Shown piece after piece: positions 23,115 through 36,200 of a DNA stretch of 64,000 nt (position 1 is its first letter; every line of letters begins with the position of its first letter). The stretch lies in the NCBI GenBank assembly GCA_028023455.1, contig JAQFVV010000064.1, positions 1 to 64,000 of the forward strand. The letters run 5' to 3'. The notes under the pieces are model-generated. The model was not told the origin of the DNA. It made no database searches and was given only the letters and a program-made list of their open reading frames with translations. Source of the DNA: Epiperipatus broadwayi (Eukaryota; Onychophora; Udeonychophora; Euonychophora; Peripatidae). The translations under genes were made by a program, and so were the position numbers.

Positions 23115-25295
23115 CATATATAGACACACAGGTATATAATAAGCCTGTTTTCAGTTAATATATATCTGTAAAATTGTTTCTACAGGTTGTAATAAGAATA
23201 AATAAAATGTTTTCTAAAAAAACATGTTCTTGTAAGGCAACGATTTAACTCTTGTAACTAGCTGGTGAAGAATTCATTGTTTGGAAAATGCAAAATATTA
23301 AATATTTTAAATGTAAGAATGTTGATAAATAAATCGTGAAAAGAAATGTTTCAATTAAACATAGTATATATAAACGTAGACATTCTATATATTAATTAAT
23401 GGAACCAAGATTATAAATTATTTTATATGGAAATGAATTCCTAAAACATGAAATTAATTTTATAGATCTAAAACCTTACAGATATGGACATAAATTCCTA
23501 AGATTGATTAATATTATAGTCTTTAAAAACTTACCATATATGAAAATAAATTGTATAATTAAAAATCTAAGGAATTTCATTGTATGATAGCAAACTGAAT
23601 AATACGAACTGATTAAAGCCAAAGAATTTACTTCAGAAAAGATAAGAAAAACAAAAGATAAGATGATATAAAAAGCTAGAGAAAAAGAACTCCTTCTCCT
23701 TTTCTGTGGTGTCTGCAAGTTGAAGAGCAGTGAAGATCATCATCAGATGACTTTATTCCCAGGATCTTGGCTCCTGTATGTCACTAAGCTGATTAGTGCT
23801 TTTAACAGACTATCTTAGTCTTATTATTTTGAAACACCTCATGAGGCTCATTGAGTGTTGTATTATAATGTTTATAGACAATAGTGAATGTAAAGTTAAT
23901 TATTAGCTTTTCCTTAATCGTATAAACGGTATTTGCTATTCAATAATTAACCAGTGAATTAAACTTGTTCAAATGCAGATTTTATATTAGTGCTAAAGAT
24001 CAGTATAGTAATTATTTTTCCAAATTGTTAATAAATTACTATTGCTAAATATGTGTGCTGTTATTTTGTCAAGTTTTATTGTATATTTGTTTGCTGATTG
24101 TCTAGTCGCAGCAGAAAACATGATGTTAAATAACATTAAGTATCATATAATTAAATCTAAAAAAATACGGCATTTCATTCCAATCTAGTTCAGACTGTTT
24201 AGTCTACTTTAGTTTAACTGAAGATTCAATTTAAGAAGCAGTTCTGCAATCATCAAATGCTGAGAAAGAAACTACTGGTTAAAACTGTTTTTCACTGTAA
24301 CTCAAGTAATTGTTTTTACAGTCTGTTTTCTTAAAGTTTTTTTAATGCTCCAGTTATAACAACAAGTGTGGCTAGATGATCAAAAACAACAACAGCCAAA
24401 ACATCCAGAAAATTCAGTCTAATTCAGAAACTAATGCTGAAGTTTGCCAAAACCAGTTTGTGCCTTCATTAATAATGCCACAAAGGAAAAAATGGATAGT
24501 GCCATAGGAATTACCCAATACCTAATGATACTCTTCCCTATGTAACATCACCAATGTTGCTGTAATTTGTCTTTAACTTTACCAGTGCCCAAGAAAAGAT
24601 TACCATCTTTGGAGGAGTTTTAAAAAATAACTATATATTTAAAAAAACATTATCTGCATGAAAACCAGTTTGGAACTAATTAAATATTAAATGTGGTATG
24701 ATCTTATCATTATCAATATTATCTTTTATTAACATTATATTTCACATTTTTTATATGCATTAATCATTGTTAGTATATACACAACAGTTTTTATTATTCA
24801 TTGTTAATAAATTATATATTTTTTTATTAATCCATTTAGTTTCTCTTTGCTTCTCAAACTTATTCTAAAAATTAATACTTTTACACTCAATATGTTTGTA
24901 ATATTCACAACTATGAGAAATTTATGCAATCCATTGGGGGACATACAGGTATGGTGGTAATAATTTGTAAATGATAATGATAGGGCATTAATAAGTTTTT
25001 CAAAAGTAAATTTTTTCTTTAGAAGAGTTGGTGCCTTAAAGTTTCATTTTTTATTTTATTAAAACAGAAAAACAAAATACTTTTGGGAGGGTTTGTACTT
25101 AGGTTATAAAACATTATATTCCTATATCTTTGAATTGAATCAATTTATTTAAATTTCATTGACCATTCATCTTTTACTAATATAAACATGTATTGGAATC
25201 AAAATTTATGGATATATCATATATCTTTGGCTCCTAAGTTACTATTACAGTATATTTATTTATTTAAAGCTTAAAAAAGTAGAAATGAATACAGA
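23115..25295. other. Intronic or intergenic, nothing recognised
   Basis: AT-rich sequence without coding signal. The minus-strand frame 23476-23718 starts with a signal-peptide-like stretch but has no support. A somewhat less AT-rich patch at 23690-23800 could be a non-coding Ddc 5' exon, but I find no defined splice pair. Confidence 0.4.
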
Positions 25296-25640
25296 CAAAA
25301 TTATATATAAAACCATCAAAACATCATTGTTCACCATTTTATATGCATACACAAGCTGTTAATAACATTGCAAAGTCTCCATACAATAGTGCCACCAAGT
25401 GCAAGTCTTCATATCAATTGATGCAAGAATATTTAGGCATGGAATCCCTATCTATTGCCTACTCATCCAATATCTTCAGACTAGTTTTTAGCTCGTGGCT
25501 ACCGGAGGATTAGAAACTAGTCTGGAAATATTGGATGAGTAGGTACTAGATAGGAATTTTATGCACAAATCTTGTATCCATTGGTTATAAAGACTTACAC
25601 TTTGAAGCACTACTACATGGAGAGTTTGCTACAAAACTAG
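25296..25640. repeat. Inverted-repeat element (beta-like, hammerhead core lost)
   Basis: Imperfect arms 25346-25482 and 25503-25634 meet at a short centre. The inner arms carry ACTAGT followed by CTG on both strands, resembling the stem III and cleavage region of the beta hammerheads, but no CTGATGA remains. The outer left sequence (near 25300-25350) matches the outer right end of the element at 31640-32010. Confidence 0.72.
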
Positions 25641-28600
25641 TTACATAATTCTTGAGAATTCTAAAATTGCTTAAATGTTGGTGTACCACAAATTATTTTA
25701 AATTAAATATAAAAATCTTTATTTTGTGCAACTAATTTTTACTTTTCTGATTTTGACAATAATTTAAAATATTTTAACTATCAAAGAGAAAAAATGTATT
25801 TGAATTAAACAATTTTTATTTTATTTTTATAATGTATATTTAATTCTATAATATGTTTTTGGTTAAAGTATTGATTAGTATTTTTAACTAATTAATTTTA
25901 GTGAATGTAAATTGAAATATAGGATGATGTAACTAAATTATTATTCAAGATAGAAATGGCTTATTTAATTATCCTGTTTTTACATTCTATAAATACTGAG
26001 TCAAATTAGATTGTCTATTAGATATTAGATTAAAGAGAGCACAAAAAGCCAACTTTTAGTTATAAATTGATTGATTTTGAGGATTCAGAGAAGTAGGGAA
26101 TGCAGTCTGTGATTCATAGCCCAATATGTGAGAACAGACTGCTTGTCTGGCTGCTGTTTATTATGTTAGATAATCTAAATAGAATTGAGAACCATCAATC
26201 ACTTTTGTTCTATCCCAGTCACGACAATGAGAAACTAGCATATTATTCTATCCCAGACATGTCCATAAGAATCCAGCCTACTAATCTTAAGATTCCAATG
26301 TTGTGTTTTATATATATGCTACTTTATATAGGCATAAGAAGCACAAACAAAAGAACTTACTCTTAATTGTATATATACCGTCTGCACATAAAGTCTATTT
26401 TATGAATGAAGATATGAAGCACAGATGAGAAAAATTAGTGAGCGAAAATATATTGACATATCTCAAACATTAACTTTGCAAATTAATGATTTATTTCTGT
26501 TTACTGTCCAAGAAAAAAATAATTAAGTATTCCCTACTAAGGCTATCTCTACAATAATGATTTATTCTAAAAGTAAGCTTTTTTTTTTTTTTTTGAATTG
26601 ACTATCTAGATAATGAGAATAAAAATATTTTGAAAAAAATTAAAAATAAAATTTGGTGAAGTTTTAAATTCTTCAGAGAACAGAAGCTAGTTTTTTTAGA
26701 ATTTTATTTTAGTCATAAAAACTTATTTTGGATTTAGAAAAGTTATAATAAAATTACCAAACATGTTTTAGTTAAATGATAGATGAAAGTCCAGATTTTA
26801 AATAAATAAGACATTTTAAAAGTAATATGGCTGCAAATTGGAATTTAATAATCAAAAATATTTTATTTCTATACTGGAACAGGCGTGTGTGTCCACTTAT
26901 TGTAGAAATGTTTAACATTTAATCATTTATATTGTTAATATAAAATAATATTAGCTTATTAATGGTCACAATATTTTTATAACATGCTATGTACGTGCAT
27001 AGCTATATACATAGACTTATGCCTAAATTCATTCACAATTGAAATATATTGAACTAGAATAATAATTAGTTTATTAATAATCTGAATATTTGTATTATTA
27101 GTCAAACATATGTGCACATACAAATCAATACTATTTACAATATATATATAAACTAAAATTTAAATAATGTTACATATAGTTTTATTTGTCAGTCTATAGA
27201 AATAATATATTTGCAAGTCAAAATCAAAATAATGTAATTATATTATAGAATACATGTCAAATAATTAGATTATTTCTAATCAATAAATGTATTGATCATT
27301 ATTTTGAATTATTCCAGTGATGTTATTTAATTTTTACTTATATATATTTTCTCTTGTTCATATACACATTGTTTTAGGTCTTTATGATCCCAAGCTAATT
27401 TGGACAATACGAATATTTGCTATATATATGTATGAGTACATTTGTGTAAGACATTTGTATGATTTTATGTGGAATTATTTGGATGGCACAAAGATAAAGA
27501 TAACCTTTAAAGTCCCTACACTTTACTTTATAGATTTGATAATTAGTTTATTGCTGACCAGTATGCTCATAATAGTAGGAGACTCAGAGTATTGACAGTG
27601 AATGATGAGCATGATATAATAATTCCAACATTTTATTGGTTATTATTGTATATATTTTAGCACATAATATATATATGTAGATAAAATTTAATGTTTGTTT
27701 TTTAATATCCTACATTGGGCATTAATTAAATAATGATTAGCCTAAGATCTTATATTATATATCTCTTTTAAATCTAATCACAAAAAACGATTGTTGAGTC
27801 TTGAAAATTAATACTGGTAATGTTATATTTATGACTTATTTATTATAACTTATATCATTTACAATGTCTTTAAATGCTGATTCATTGCTCATTCTCTATA
27901 ACTGTAAAAACAAGTTGTTTTTCCTTAAGATGATGATTTTTCCATCACTCTAAATAGTACTATGTTTGTAGCATTACAATTTATAACTCAAATCTATCCT
28001 GTAAGTGTAGTTTTTTTAAACAAAAACTTTTCTCATAAAAATCATTTTTAATAATTATGTAAGTGATATACTGTTTTTATTTAAATGTATATCATATGTA
28101 TCATATTTTAAGTAATGACCCAAAAATAAATATATAAATGAATATTAATCACTTTTTGATTAATAAATTATATTTCTTTTAACTTTAGATATAGGCTTTA
28201 AATTTATTAAATATAAAATATATTTATATTTTTTTAAAATCATGCACAACAATCTCTCTCTCTCTCTTATCAACTGTTCATCCTCTTTTTACTCACATGC
28301 AATTGCTTATATTTCTAAAAACTGTTACAAATTGTACGCATTGAAAAATATATTGAAGACCAATAACGTGTTTTAATTCAACTAGCTATCTTTAGTTAGA
28401 AAAAGATAAACATAACACTCAAATAAGCATTTGATAAAACACAAAACATTTATAAGACAGATCTGACTATTTGAAATAAGTACAGAGTAACAGTATATAA
28501 CTTTTAAGCAGTTATGCTTAACTTAACCTAACAGAAGAGGCCTCTTTGAGTTGAAGTGCAAATAAAAAACCAATAATTAACATATTAATTATTGTTCCCA

Positions 28601-30456
28601 AAAATATATTATTTTATCTCATTTAAAAAAAAAATTAAAAAATGTAATAATATTTGACAAAAGAATCAATAAATATTTAATATTCTCTCAATGTTTTTAT
28701 TTCTTTTTATAGGTTATATCATACATGTAATCTTTCGTGTATATGTTGTAATTATTAATATTTCTGTGTTACATATGGATTCATACAAACAACACCTTGA
28801 AGATGATCAAAATATAAAAATTAAAAGAGTAAAAAATGATAAAGTTCAGTGGATGTTTAATAATAACAGAATTATATTCAGAAAAAGATGGTAACATATC
28901 TATTTACTAATATCTGAATACTGTCAATCTTGTGATATTAACAAACATATATTACCACTTTATTTATTAAGTTAAGTTTATATTTACATCAAATGGATTA
29001 TAGCTTAGAGTTCATAAGAAGTTCAGACATTTGAAGAACCAGAACCACAATTCATGGATATTAAACCACAGTTTATTATTCTATCAAGGAACTAATTATA
29101 TTGGGTTAAGATAAGCATTAATATTATGTGAACAAATTGAATGTGTAAATATTATGATAACATATCTACTAGATAATTAAAAAGATTAATCACTCACGAA
29201 ATCAAGTAATGAGCTATGATTGAAAGATTTTCAACTCTTTGAGTTCATTATTTACCTTTGTGTTAAACTGCACTGAGTTTAATCAAATTTGCTAATCAAT
29301 TGGGGAGGGGGGGAATAATACTCATAATCTAGAAACTTTTTCATCTCCACTTTGCTTTTAATGCTATACAACTATTTAAGAAACTGAGATATGAAAAATT
29401 ATGACTTTATAATTAGGTATTAAAAAACAGTTGATGCACAGTCAAGTATAACAAAGCAGATAAAATTGTAGAAGTTAATCAATCAGAGTGAAGTCAGCAT
29501 TTAATATGTATAAACTCAAAATATCCTACATTGGCAATTTTACTTGGGGTATTATTTATGGATATCTGGAATAATTACAAGGTTTATAAAAAGTTGAATG
29601 ATAATTAAATACTACTGCAAGTATTACATATATTCATCGCAATATTTGAAACATATTTCCATTAAAATTGATGTTTACTTATTGATGTAGTATATTTCGA
29701 AACACTTTTATAAATCTAAAACTTTTAATATTTCCAAAACTAGTTAATGAGATTTCCATAAGATGGCAGCACCTTTTTTAAAAAAAAATTTACGTATCGT
29801 TCCATAGATAACAATATAATAAGAATAAAAATTCAGATCAGGAGCAAAGAAAATGAAACAATTACTATATATTTAAACAGTAGTCTACATAACGAAAAGC
29901 ATGTGTTGTGAATAAAAATAATTTAATAAAATATATATATAAAAGAGTCGACAGAGGATGTAGAAATCACTAGTAAAAAAAAATTAGAAAAAATAATTGA
30001 ACTACAGAAAAAAAAAGTACACGAATAAAAAAAAACAACCCAAAGATATACATTATTGAAAGCTAAATAAATTAAATGCTCTTTCATGAAGTGCAAACTC
30101 GAACTGAAATAACAACGAATAATGATTAAGAAAAAAAAAAGAGCAAGATAGTTTAAAAATTTTAGAAAAAAAAATAACAATATGTTCAAATTAAACTTTT
30201 AGTTGTATATTTCTGCAATTATAATATATACCATTATTCTCGACTACTGAAAAAACTTTCATGTGAATGTGTATATGTTACGTTTTTCGCCTGACGGTTC
30301 AGGGAATAACTACAATACTAGGATCAAATATTATCGTCGGGTCCTAAAACTGACCAAACGTTATCATTTAATCATCAATAGTAATTTACCATTCTGTTAA
30401 CGCAGTTTATTTTACATTCTCAGTTTTATAACGGTTCATAAACTTTAATTAACGAA
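25641..30456. other. Intergenic AT-rich stretch, nothing recognised
   Basis: No coding signal: the frames at 26100-26366, 27317-27595 and 28691-28894 have the composition of surrounding AT-rich DNA. There is a poly-T run near 26578-26595, a short CT repeat near 28254-28266 and a G run near 29303-29313. A less AT-rich patch at 30280-30450 is of unknown nature. Confidence 0.5.
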
Positions 30457-30469
30457 CCTCTGCATTGTT

Positions 30470-30877
30470 TTTATAAAATATAGAATTTTATTCAGAAATT
30501 CGATTACAATATATGATAATAGTTAAACATAGGATATATTACATGATATTCAGGGGGATGAAAGCTCAATATTGTTATCTTGTTTGACACTAGCCAAAAG
30601 AACTAATATGAAGCATATCAGCAAGAAACGAGTCCGAAATAGTATCTTGTTGATATAGATGACCACGCTTGCATGTCTCATATAGTTCGGAGATAGGTCT
30701 AATCCTTTGTCCATGCTCCGCATGACCAAGTCGACCCTTCATATTAGAGGTTACTTCCATAACAACTCAGGGTCTGGGCAATAATCATGCAGAGCAAGGC
30801 GAGTTATCACAAAGGGATGCAGGCCATTCCGCTTCAAATTACTCTCCAGGGAAGGAGATTTCTATTGAAGAGTGAGG
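30470..30877 (-). mobile_element. Retroposed sequence (processed pseudogene or SINE) with 13-bp target duplication
   Basis: A 408-bp segment, clearly richer in G and C than its surroundings, is flanked by exact copies of CCTCTGCATTGTT (30457-30469 and 30878-30890). On the minus strand it ends with AATAAA (30487-30492) about 17 nt before its 3' end, as a polyadenylated RNA would, with only a short A run. A 57-codon minus frame (30550-30723) starts MRSMDKGLDLSPNYMRHASV and has a hydrophobic stretch, FLLICFILVLLASV. The frame upstream is interrupted by stops. I do not recognise the parent RNA. Confidence 0.68.
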
Positions 30878-31087
30878 CCTCTGCATTGTTATCATGATAA
30901 GTACAAACATGTATTAAAATTAATTTCTAAATATTATATTAGTTTATCAGAAGTACAATAAATATATATCTAAATGCAATTAATAATCGATATTGGAATT
31001 TCTTTTTAAAACTTGAATTTAATTTTTTTCTGAAGCACAATAGAATTGTAATATTTAAATACAATTGTATATTGTCTATAATGAATT

Positions 31088-31226
31088 AATGTAATTAGAA
31101 GGGATTTATACTGGAGATCATTTATATTTTTCACATGTATGTAGTCATGTGAATCGGTTATGTAAGATGGAGTGTATAGCTGTAGGAATCTCGAAAGTCT
31201 GAGTTCAAATCCCTTCTAATTACAAT
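31088..31226. mobile_element. Short alpha-family derivative starting at the hammerhead cleavage point
   Basis: A 17-bp inverted repeat (31090-31106 and 31208-31224) encloses sequence that matches 62592-62703 and begins, after the repeat, with CTGGAGATCATTTAT. That corresponds to the first bases 3' of the predicted cleavage site in the alpha hammerheads (TTGGAGATC at 57889). The catalytic core is absent. Confidence 0.65.
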
Positions 31227-31639
31227 AGAATTGGTAGCGCAGATGAGTTGGATCAATCTGGAAAACATTTTTCATAAAAATGACATCAGACCAGAGCAGA
31301 AATTTAAATTTTTGAAACATCAAATAACATCTTTTTTCCAAAATAAAAAATAAAAAATTGCAATATTGCTGTGCTTATGAAACTGGAAATGATTATGGTA
31401 AACTTATTTTATATTTAAAGTAAACAATTAATTCGAAACATGGAAAAAGTAAAACAGTAAACTTAAATAGCTGCTTTAAATTTTAAACTTTTTTATTCTC
31501 CAACATTGTTATCTAGATCCATTAATTTTGACATCATAGTTTCTTTCTATGCAAAACTCAAACTTCAAATTAGCAAATGAATAAAACATATAATCACAGA
31601 CTGAAAGATCATACAAATTGTGCTAAGAATTCATTACAA

Positions 31640-32010
31640 TCAAATATCCCTTACTTTCATCACAAAACAATTTTATACAGAGGCTAAACTCTTCATACAG
31701 TAGCACCACTCAGTGCAAGCCAGAATAATCAATGGATGCAAGAAGGTTCGTGCATAAAATCTCTATATAGTTCCTACTCATTCAATATCCCCAGATTGAT
31801 TTTTAGCTTATAGATTTCATCAGTGAGGAGCCTACTGATGAAAGCCGCAAGCTAGAAAGTAGTCTGTGGATTTTATGCCAAACCTTCTTGTATCTATTGA
31901 TTACTCTGGCTTGCACTGAGTAGTGCTAATGTATAGATAGTTTAGCTTCTGTGTAAACAGCTTGTGTAAGCATAAAGAATGATGATTATATGATGTTTAG
32001 TGGTTTAAAA
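31640..32010. repeat. Inverted-repeat element with two facing decayed hammerheads (beta-like)
   Basis: Arms of about 80 bp (31679-31762 and 31872-31953) are inverted copies. The centre holds hammerhead-like cores on both strands. Its outer right end matches the outer left end of the element at 25296. Confidence 0.75.
31785..31872. ncRNA. Pair of degenerate hammerhead motifs on opposite strands
   Basis: Plus: CTGATGA 31835-31841, AGC/GCT stem II, GAAA 31855-31858, then GTAGTC. Minus: CTGATGA 31823-31817 preceded by CTCA, then AAAA in place of GAAA and AATC followed by TGGG. The plus copy lacks a good stem I and stem III; the minus copy lacks the G of GAAA. Neither is expected to cleave well. 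Confidence 0.5.
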
Positions 32011-32190
32011 CAATTTTAACTCACATCAACACTGCAAAATGATTGCAAAAAACCACCACCTATAATTCCAAACCAAGTTTTGATCCATTTCTCAAACTAC
32101 AAAACTTTATTTTAAAAATTATATCATCTTATATGTGTTCTCTTAAATGCTTGTAACAATAAACATATCAAATGAACAAATTTACTACAT

Positions 32191-32338
32191 TACCAAACTT
32201 TCAATTCTGTCATATATATATATTATATAAATTGTACATAAACTCTATTATATCTCATCATATTTACCAAACTTTCAATTCTGTCATATATATATATTAT
32301 ATAAATTGTACATAAACTCTATTATATCTCATCATATT
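32191..32338. repeat. Exact tandem duplication, 74-bp unit, two copies
   Basis: The unit starting ACCAAACTTTCAATTCTG is repeated in full at 32192 and 32266 without visible differences, so it is a recent duplication or an assembly artefact. It contains a TA run. Confidence 0.9.
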
Positions 32339-32883
32339 TCCATCAACTCTGTAAATACCTGCTAGAGTTAAAATCCTGCTATAATATCTAAAATTTTTAA
32401 ATTACATATTAGTTTAACAAAAAAAAAAATGGTGATGATAAGTTTATTTTTGTATCATTCATCAGAGCCAAATCAAACTCACAATAAATAATCAAATGAT
32501 CATTGCTCAGGAGAACATTGATGATCAAGCACTAAAATCAAAGTTTGAATATGTAGTCCTACTTAAATGATCAAATAGAATTTTTTATTTTTACTTTCAT
32601 TAGCAGGGAATTTTAATTCAATAATCTTTAATTCTTAAGTGCATCATTTTCTTGATTCTAATATATGACCAATCAGCCCACAGCCATCTCCCAAAATATC
32701 TCAATCAGCTCTAAACTTTCCAAAAGATAAAAAGTAATTTTCACTTGTCATTTTGGTATGTACTTTTACCAAACTGTTTTTAAATTAAAAAATTTCTGTG
32801 AAAAGAAGATTTTAAAATATATATCTATCCATCAATAATTATAGATTTTCCAGTTTAGTCTCTGTCATTATTTATTTTCAATA
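32339..32883. other. AT-rich, nothing recognised
   Basis: No coding, RNA or repeat signal that I can support. Confidence 0.5.
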
Positions 32884-32891
32884 GGCTACAT

Positions 32892-33291
32892 CAGGGGTCC
32901 CCAACCCTATGCCCGCGGGCACCATGGCACCTGCAGACCATTTTATGTGTGCCCACCGCTATCCAAACACAATAAAAAAAATATTTATCTGATACAGATA
33001 AATTTAATTTTTAAAATTTCTTATAAATTATTGTATTATATTGTAATCAAATTGTAGGGCATACTATACTTTTACAGCGTAAAAATATAAACGTTAATTA
33101 TATGTTAAAATTTTATTTTTGAAATAAATATTTTTTTTGTACATTACATGTATTATTAACAATATCCAACTATAAATTTACGTTGAAAAAATAAATGGTG
33201 CCCGTCACCCAGTTGAAAAAATAAATGGTGCCTGCTACCTGGCCGGTATTGTAGAATGTGCTCTTAAGTGCAAAAAGGTTGGAGACCCCTG
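32892..33291. mobile_element. Non-autonomous hAT transposon, 400 bp, with 8-bp target duplication
   Basis: The ends are CAGGGGTCCCCAACC and GGTTGGAGACCCCTG, the classic hAT terminal inverted repeat (TIR). GGCTACAT is duplicated exactly at 32884-32891 and 33292-33299, the 8-bp duplication of hAT elements. There is no transposase. The body includes a short tandem duplication near 33179-33230 (TTGAAAAAATAAATGGTGCC twice). Confidence 0.93.
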
Positions 33292-33299
33292 GGCTACAT

Positions 33300-36200
33300 G
33301 ATTATGGCAATACTCAGCTTAATCATAATTTTATATTTTCATAACTAGCTATTATTATTTTTGAATGAAGTTTTCAGTGTTATGTTCACACAAAAAATCT
33401 TTAAATACAGATTCTAGGTAGTGGCTTTTTTCAATATCGTATTTATCTTTGAAAAACCACTTCTGAAGTTTTACAAATTATCTTCATCCAAGACCTAACT
33501 TTTAATTTCCTAAACCAAACTCTGTTACAACCTTTCCTGGACAGATTGTAAATATTATAATAAAAATACTCTTCACCTAATCATAATTAAAATAAGAAAA
33601 TTTCCCTTTAAAATATACATGCAAAAAATTAAGTTCTACACACAAATATAAAATTTAAGACCTTTTTCAATGACTTTTAATTATCATTTAAAAAAAGCAT
33701 ATATCTCACTTTATTCAGGTATAAAAATTAATCATAATATTAATATCAAGTTAAAATACAGTATTTAACATTATTTTAATAATTATTAAAATTTCATTAA
33801 AACATAATTCTTAAAAAATTAAAAAATCTAATATTTGATGTTAATATATGATGACAACATGTCATAATAAAGAACATCACAAAATAATTATTGATTTTTG
33901 GGGGGAATCATAAACCCTACCATGGTTGATATCACCCACATTAAACCAAAAATGATAATTAAACTAAAAACTTGGGGTAATTTACATTTTTACAAAACCT
34001 AAGGATGGTGGATTTTTAAATATGCTTAATTTTTGACTTAGAGAATAATTTTGAATTTTTTCTTGGCAGTTGTCAAAATCATTGTCAATTTTAATAAAAC
34101 ACTATAATATTCTTCTCTATGCTAAATGAGAGAATGGTAACCCTGGAAAAAGTACATGGGAAAGCCAAGCTTGATATATTCAATGGATCTATAGATAAGA
34201 ATAAAGAAAGAAATTACACAATAGGTGAAACTCTAGGTTTAACACCAATTTAAAAAATAAAATATTAGAGATACTTTATCTGTATGATTACCACCTCCTT
34301 AAAATAAAATAAAAACATAACTTGTTTCATCAATCAAGGCCAACTTTTTAACTTTTCTAATAGGTTTGGCAATTTCTAAATGATATTACTGGAAAATCTT
34401 AATACCGAGATTTATTTCAACCCTCTTTTCAATTTTCTGTCTACAAAAGTGATCAACATCTTTCACACAACTTCTGGGAAAAAATGATCATGTTATAATG
34501 CCTAGCTTCTTTGAAATAATATCATAAATTTAGAATTACAAATTATCAAATATCCATTTCAATAATAGAAATAATCAAGGTAACCACTCTCCACTAAGAT
34601 ATCTCAGTAAAACTTTATTGACTAAATTTTCCCATTGCAATTAACAAAATAAACCAAAAGACAACTTTCAATTATCAATCAGTACTACAAAATATTTTAG
34701 TATTTAATAAATAATAGCTAAATAGATTAATTATATAAAACAAACATTTTATTAAATAAAAATTTCACTAACATTTAATTTTCTATCAATGCATATATAT
34801 AGATCATATGGTGTTGTTTTGCATATATATTACTTTTTGATGGAATCACCATCCACACAAAAATGTTGATCAAAAAATGCCAATTCATGAATTTCATTTT
34901 TTTAAATAATGAAAACAAGACTGATACTATTAACATGTTAATATTTATATAGTTATAAAAATAAAATAATTTATTTAAAAAACAAATCTGATACTATTTA
35001 TGTTTTAATATGCAATGCAAATCAATTTAAAAAAGTACACGTGAAAAGCAATTAAGGGCTACAAGTTATTAGCAATCTTATATTCAGAAAGGTGTTATGG
35101 AAGTCATTCAGAAAGTAGATGTATATCCGCTTGACATTTTGCTCATCATATTAGTCACTTTTCCAGATGTGTGAAATTTTCCCTCATCAGTAATTTAATT
35201 TCTTTCAAAATATTTACATTAATCCCACATAATGGATTTTTTAAAAAAACGTTTCCATTTATTCTAATTGACAAAATATTTTACTAAACGATTAATTTCA
35301 GATTTTTTGTCTAAATAAATTATAGTGCTTTTATGTAGTTCTTTTCCAATAAATATTATTTTCATTACAAAAAAAAAAAAAATTGAAATGAATGTTTTTC
35401 AATAATATATTCATTTACTAAAAATCCTTAAACAGTATTTTAATTTATTTTATTTTTTCATCCAAACATATTCTATTATTTTAAAGAATTGATATTATTT
35501 TCATTAGAAAAAGCAAAACTGATGAATTAGTATCTTCTTGTCATCTTTTGTGAACAGATGATGTCTCTTACCATTAATTGTATGCACATAAGATGGTCAC
35601 CAACAAATTATTACATATGACAAAGAAATCTGCCATAGTAACATCTAGATTTTGTTTTCTAAACTAGGTTACTTTTATAAACATATCAAGTTATAGCTAT
35701 ATATACACGTATATGTGTATTTTGTTTTAATTCACAAGGTCCTCATTCAATGGATTTAATTGAATTCAGAAAAATGGTGTGATAACTAAATTCATAATGA
35801 AAAGACTCCATAGAGTTAATGGTTGAGTTTATTTAGAAATACAATATGTGTAGTTTTAAATTTTGAAATTATTAAAACTAGAAATGACTAAATAAGAAAA
35901 TAAAACTTTTTTTTAAAAAAAAAAAAAGAAAGAAAGGAATTAAAATATTTGAAAGAATGATTACATCAGTTTTCATAATATATTATGAGCTAATATTGAA
36001 CAAAATGGGTGAATAGATTGTTTTTTCCAGTTTTATTTGGACTAAATAAAATATTATAAATGTTATCATTAATTAAAAGTCAAACATTAAAAAAAACTCA
36101 GCAGATCAGCACCAGTAAAACACAATCATTAAAAAAAAAAATTAATATAAAAATGAAAAAAATAAGTAATAAAGCTGAGGTAAAGTGTTCTACTCTTGCA

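Noticed and set aside
23476-23718. Minus frame with a signal-peptide-like start
   Set aside because: T-rich sequence translates to hydrophobic residues on this strand; no homology or splice context.
35175-35215. CTGATGA on the minus strand
   Set aside because: No stem II hairpin follows the core, so the match is by chance.
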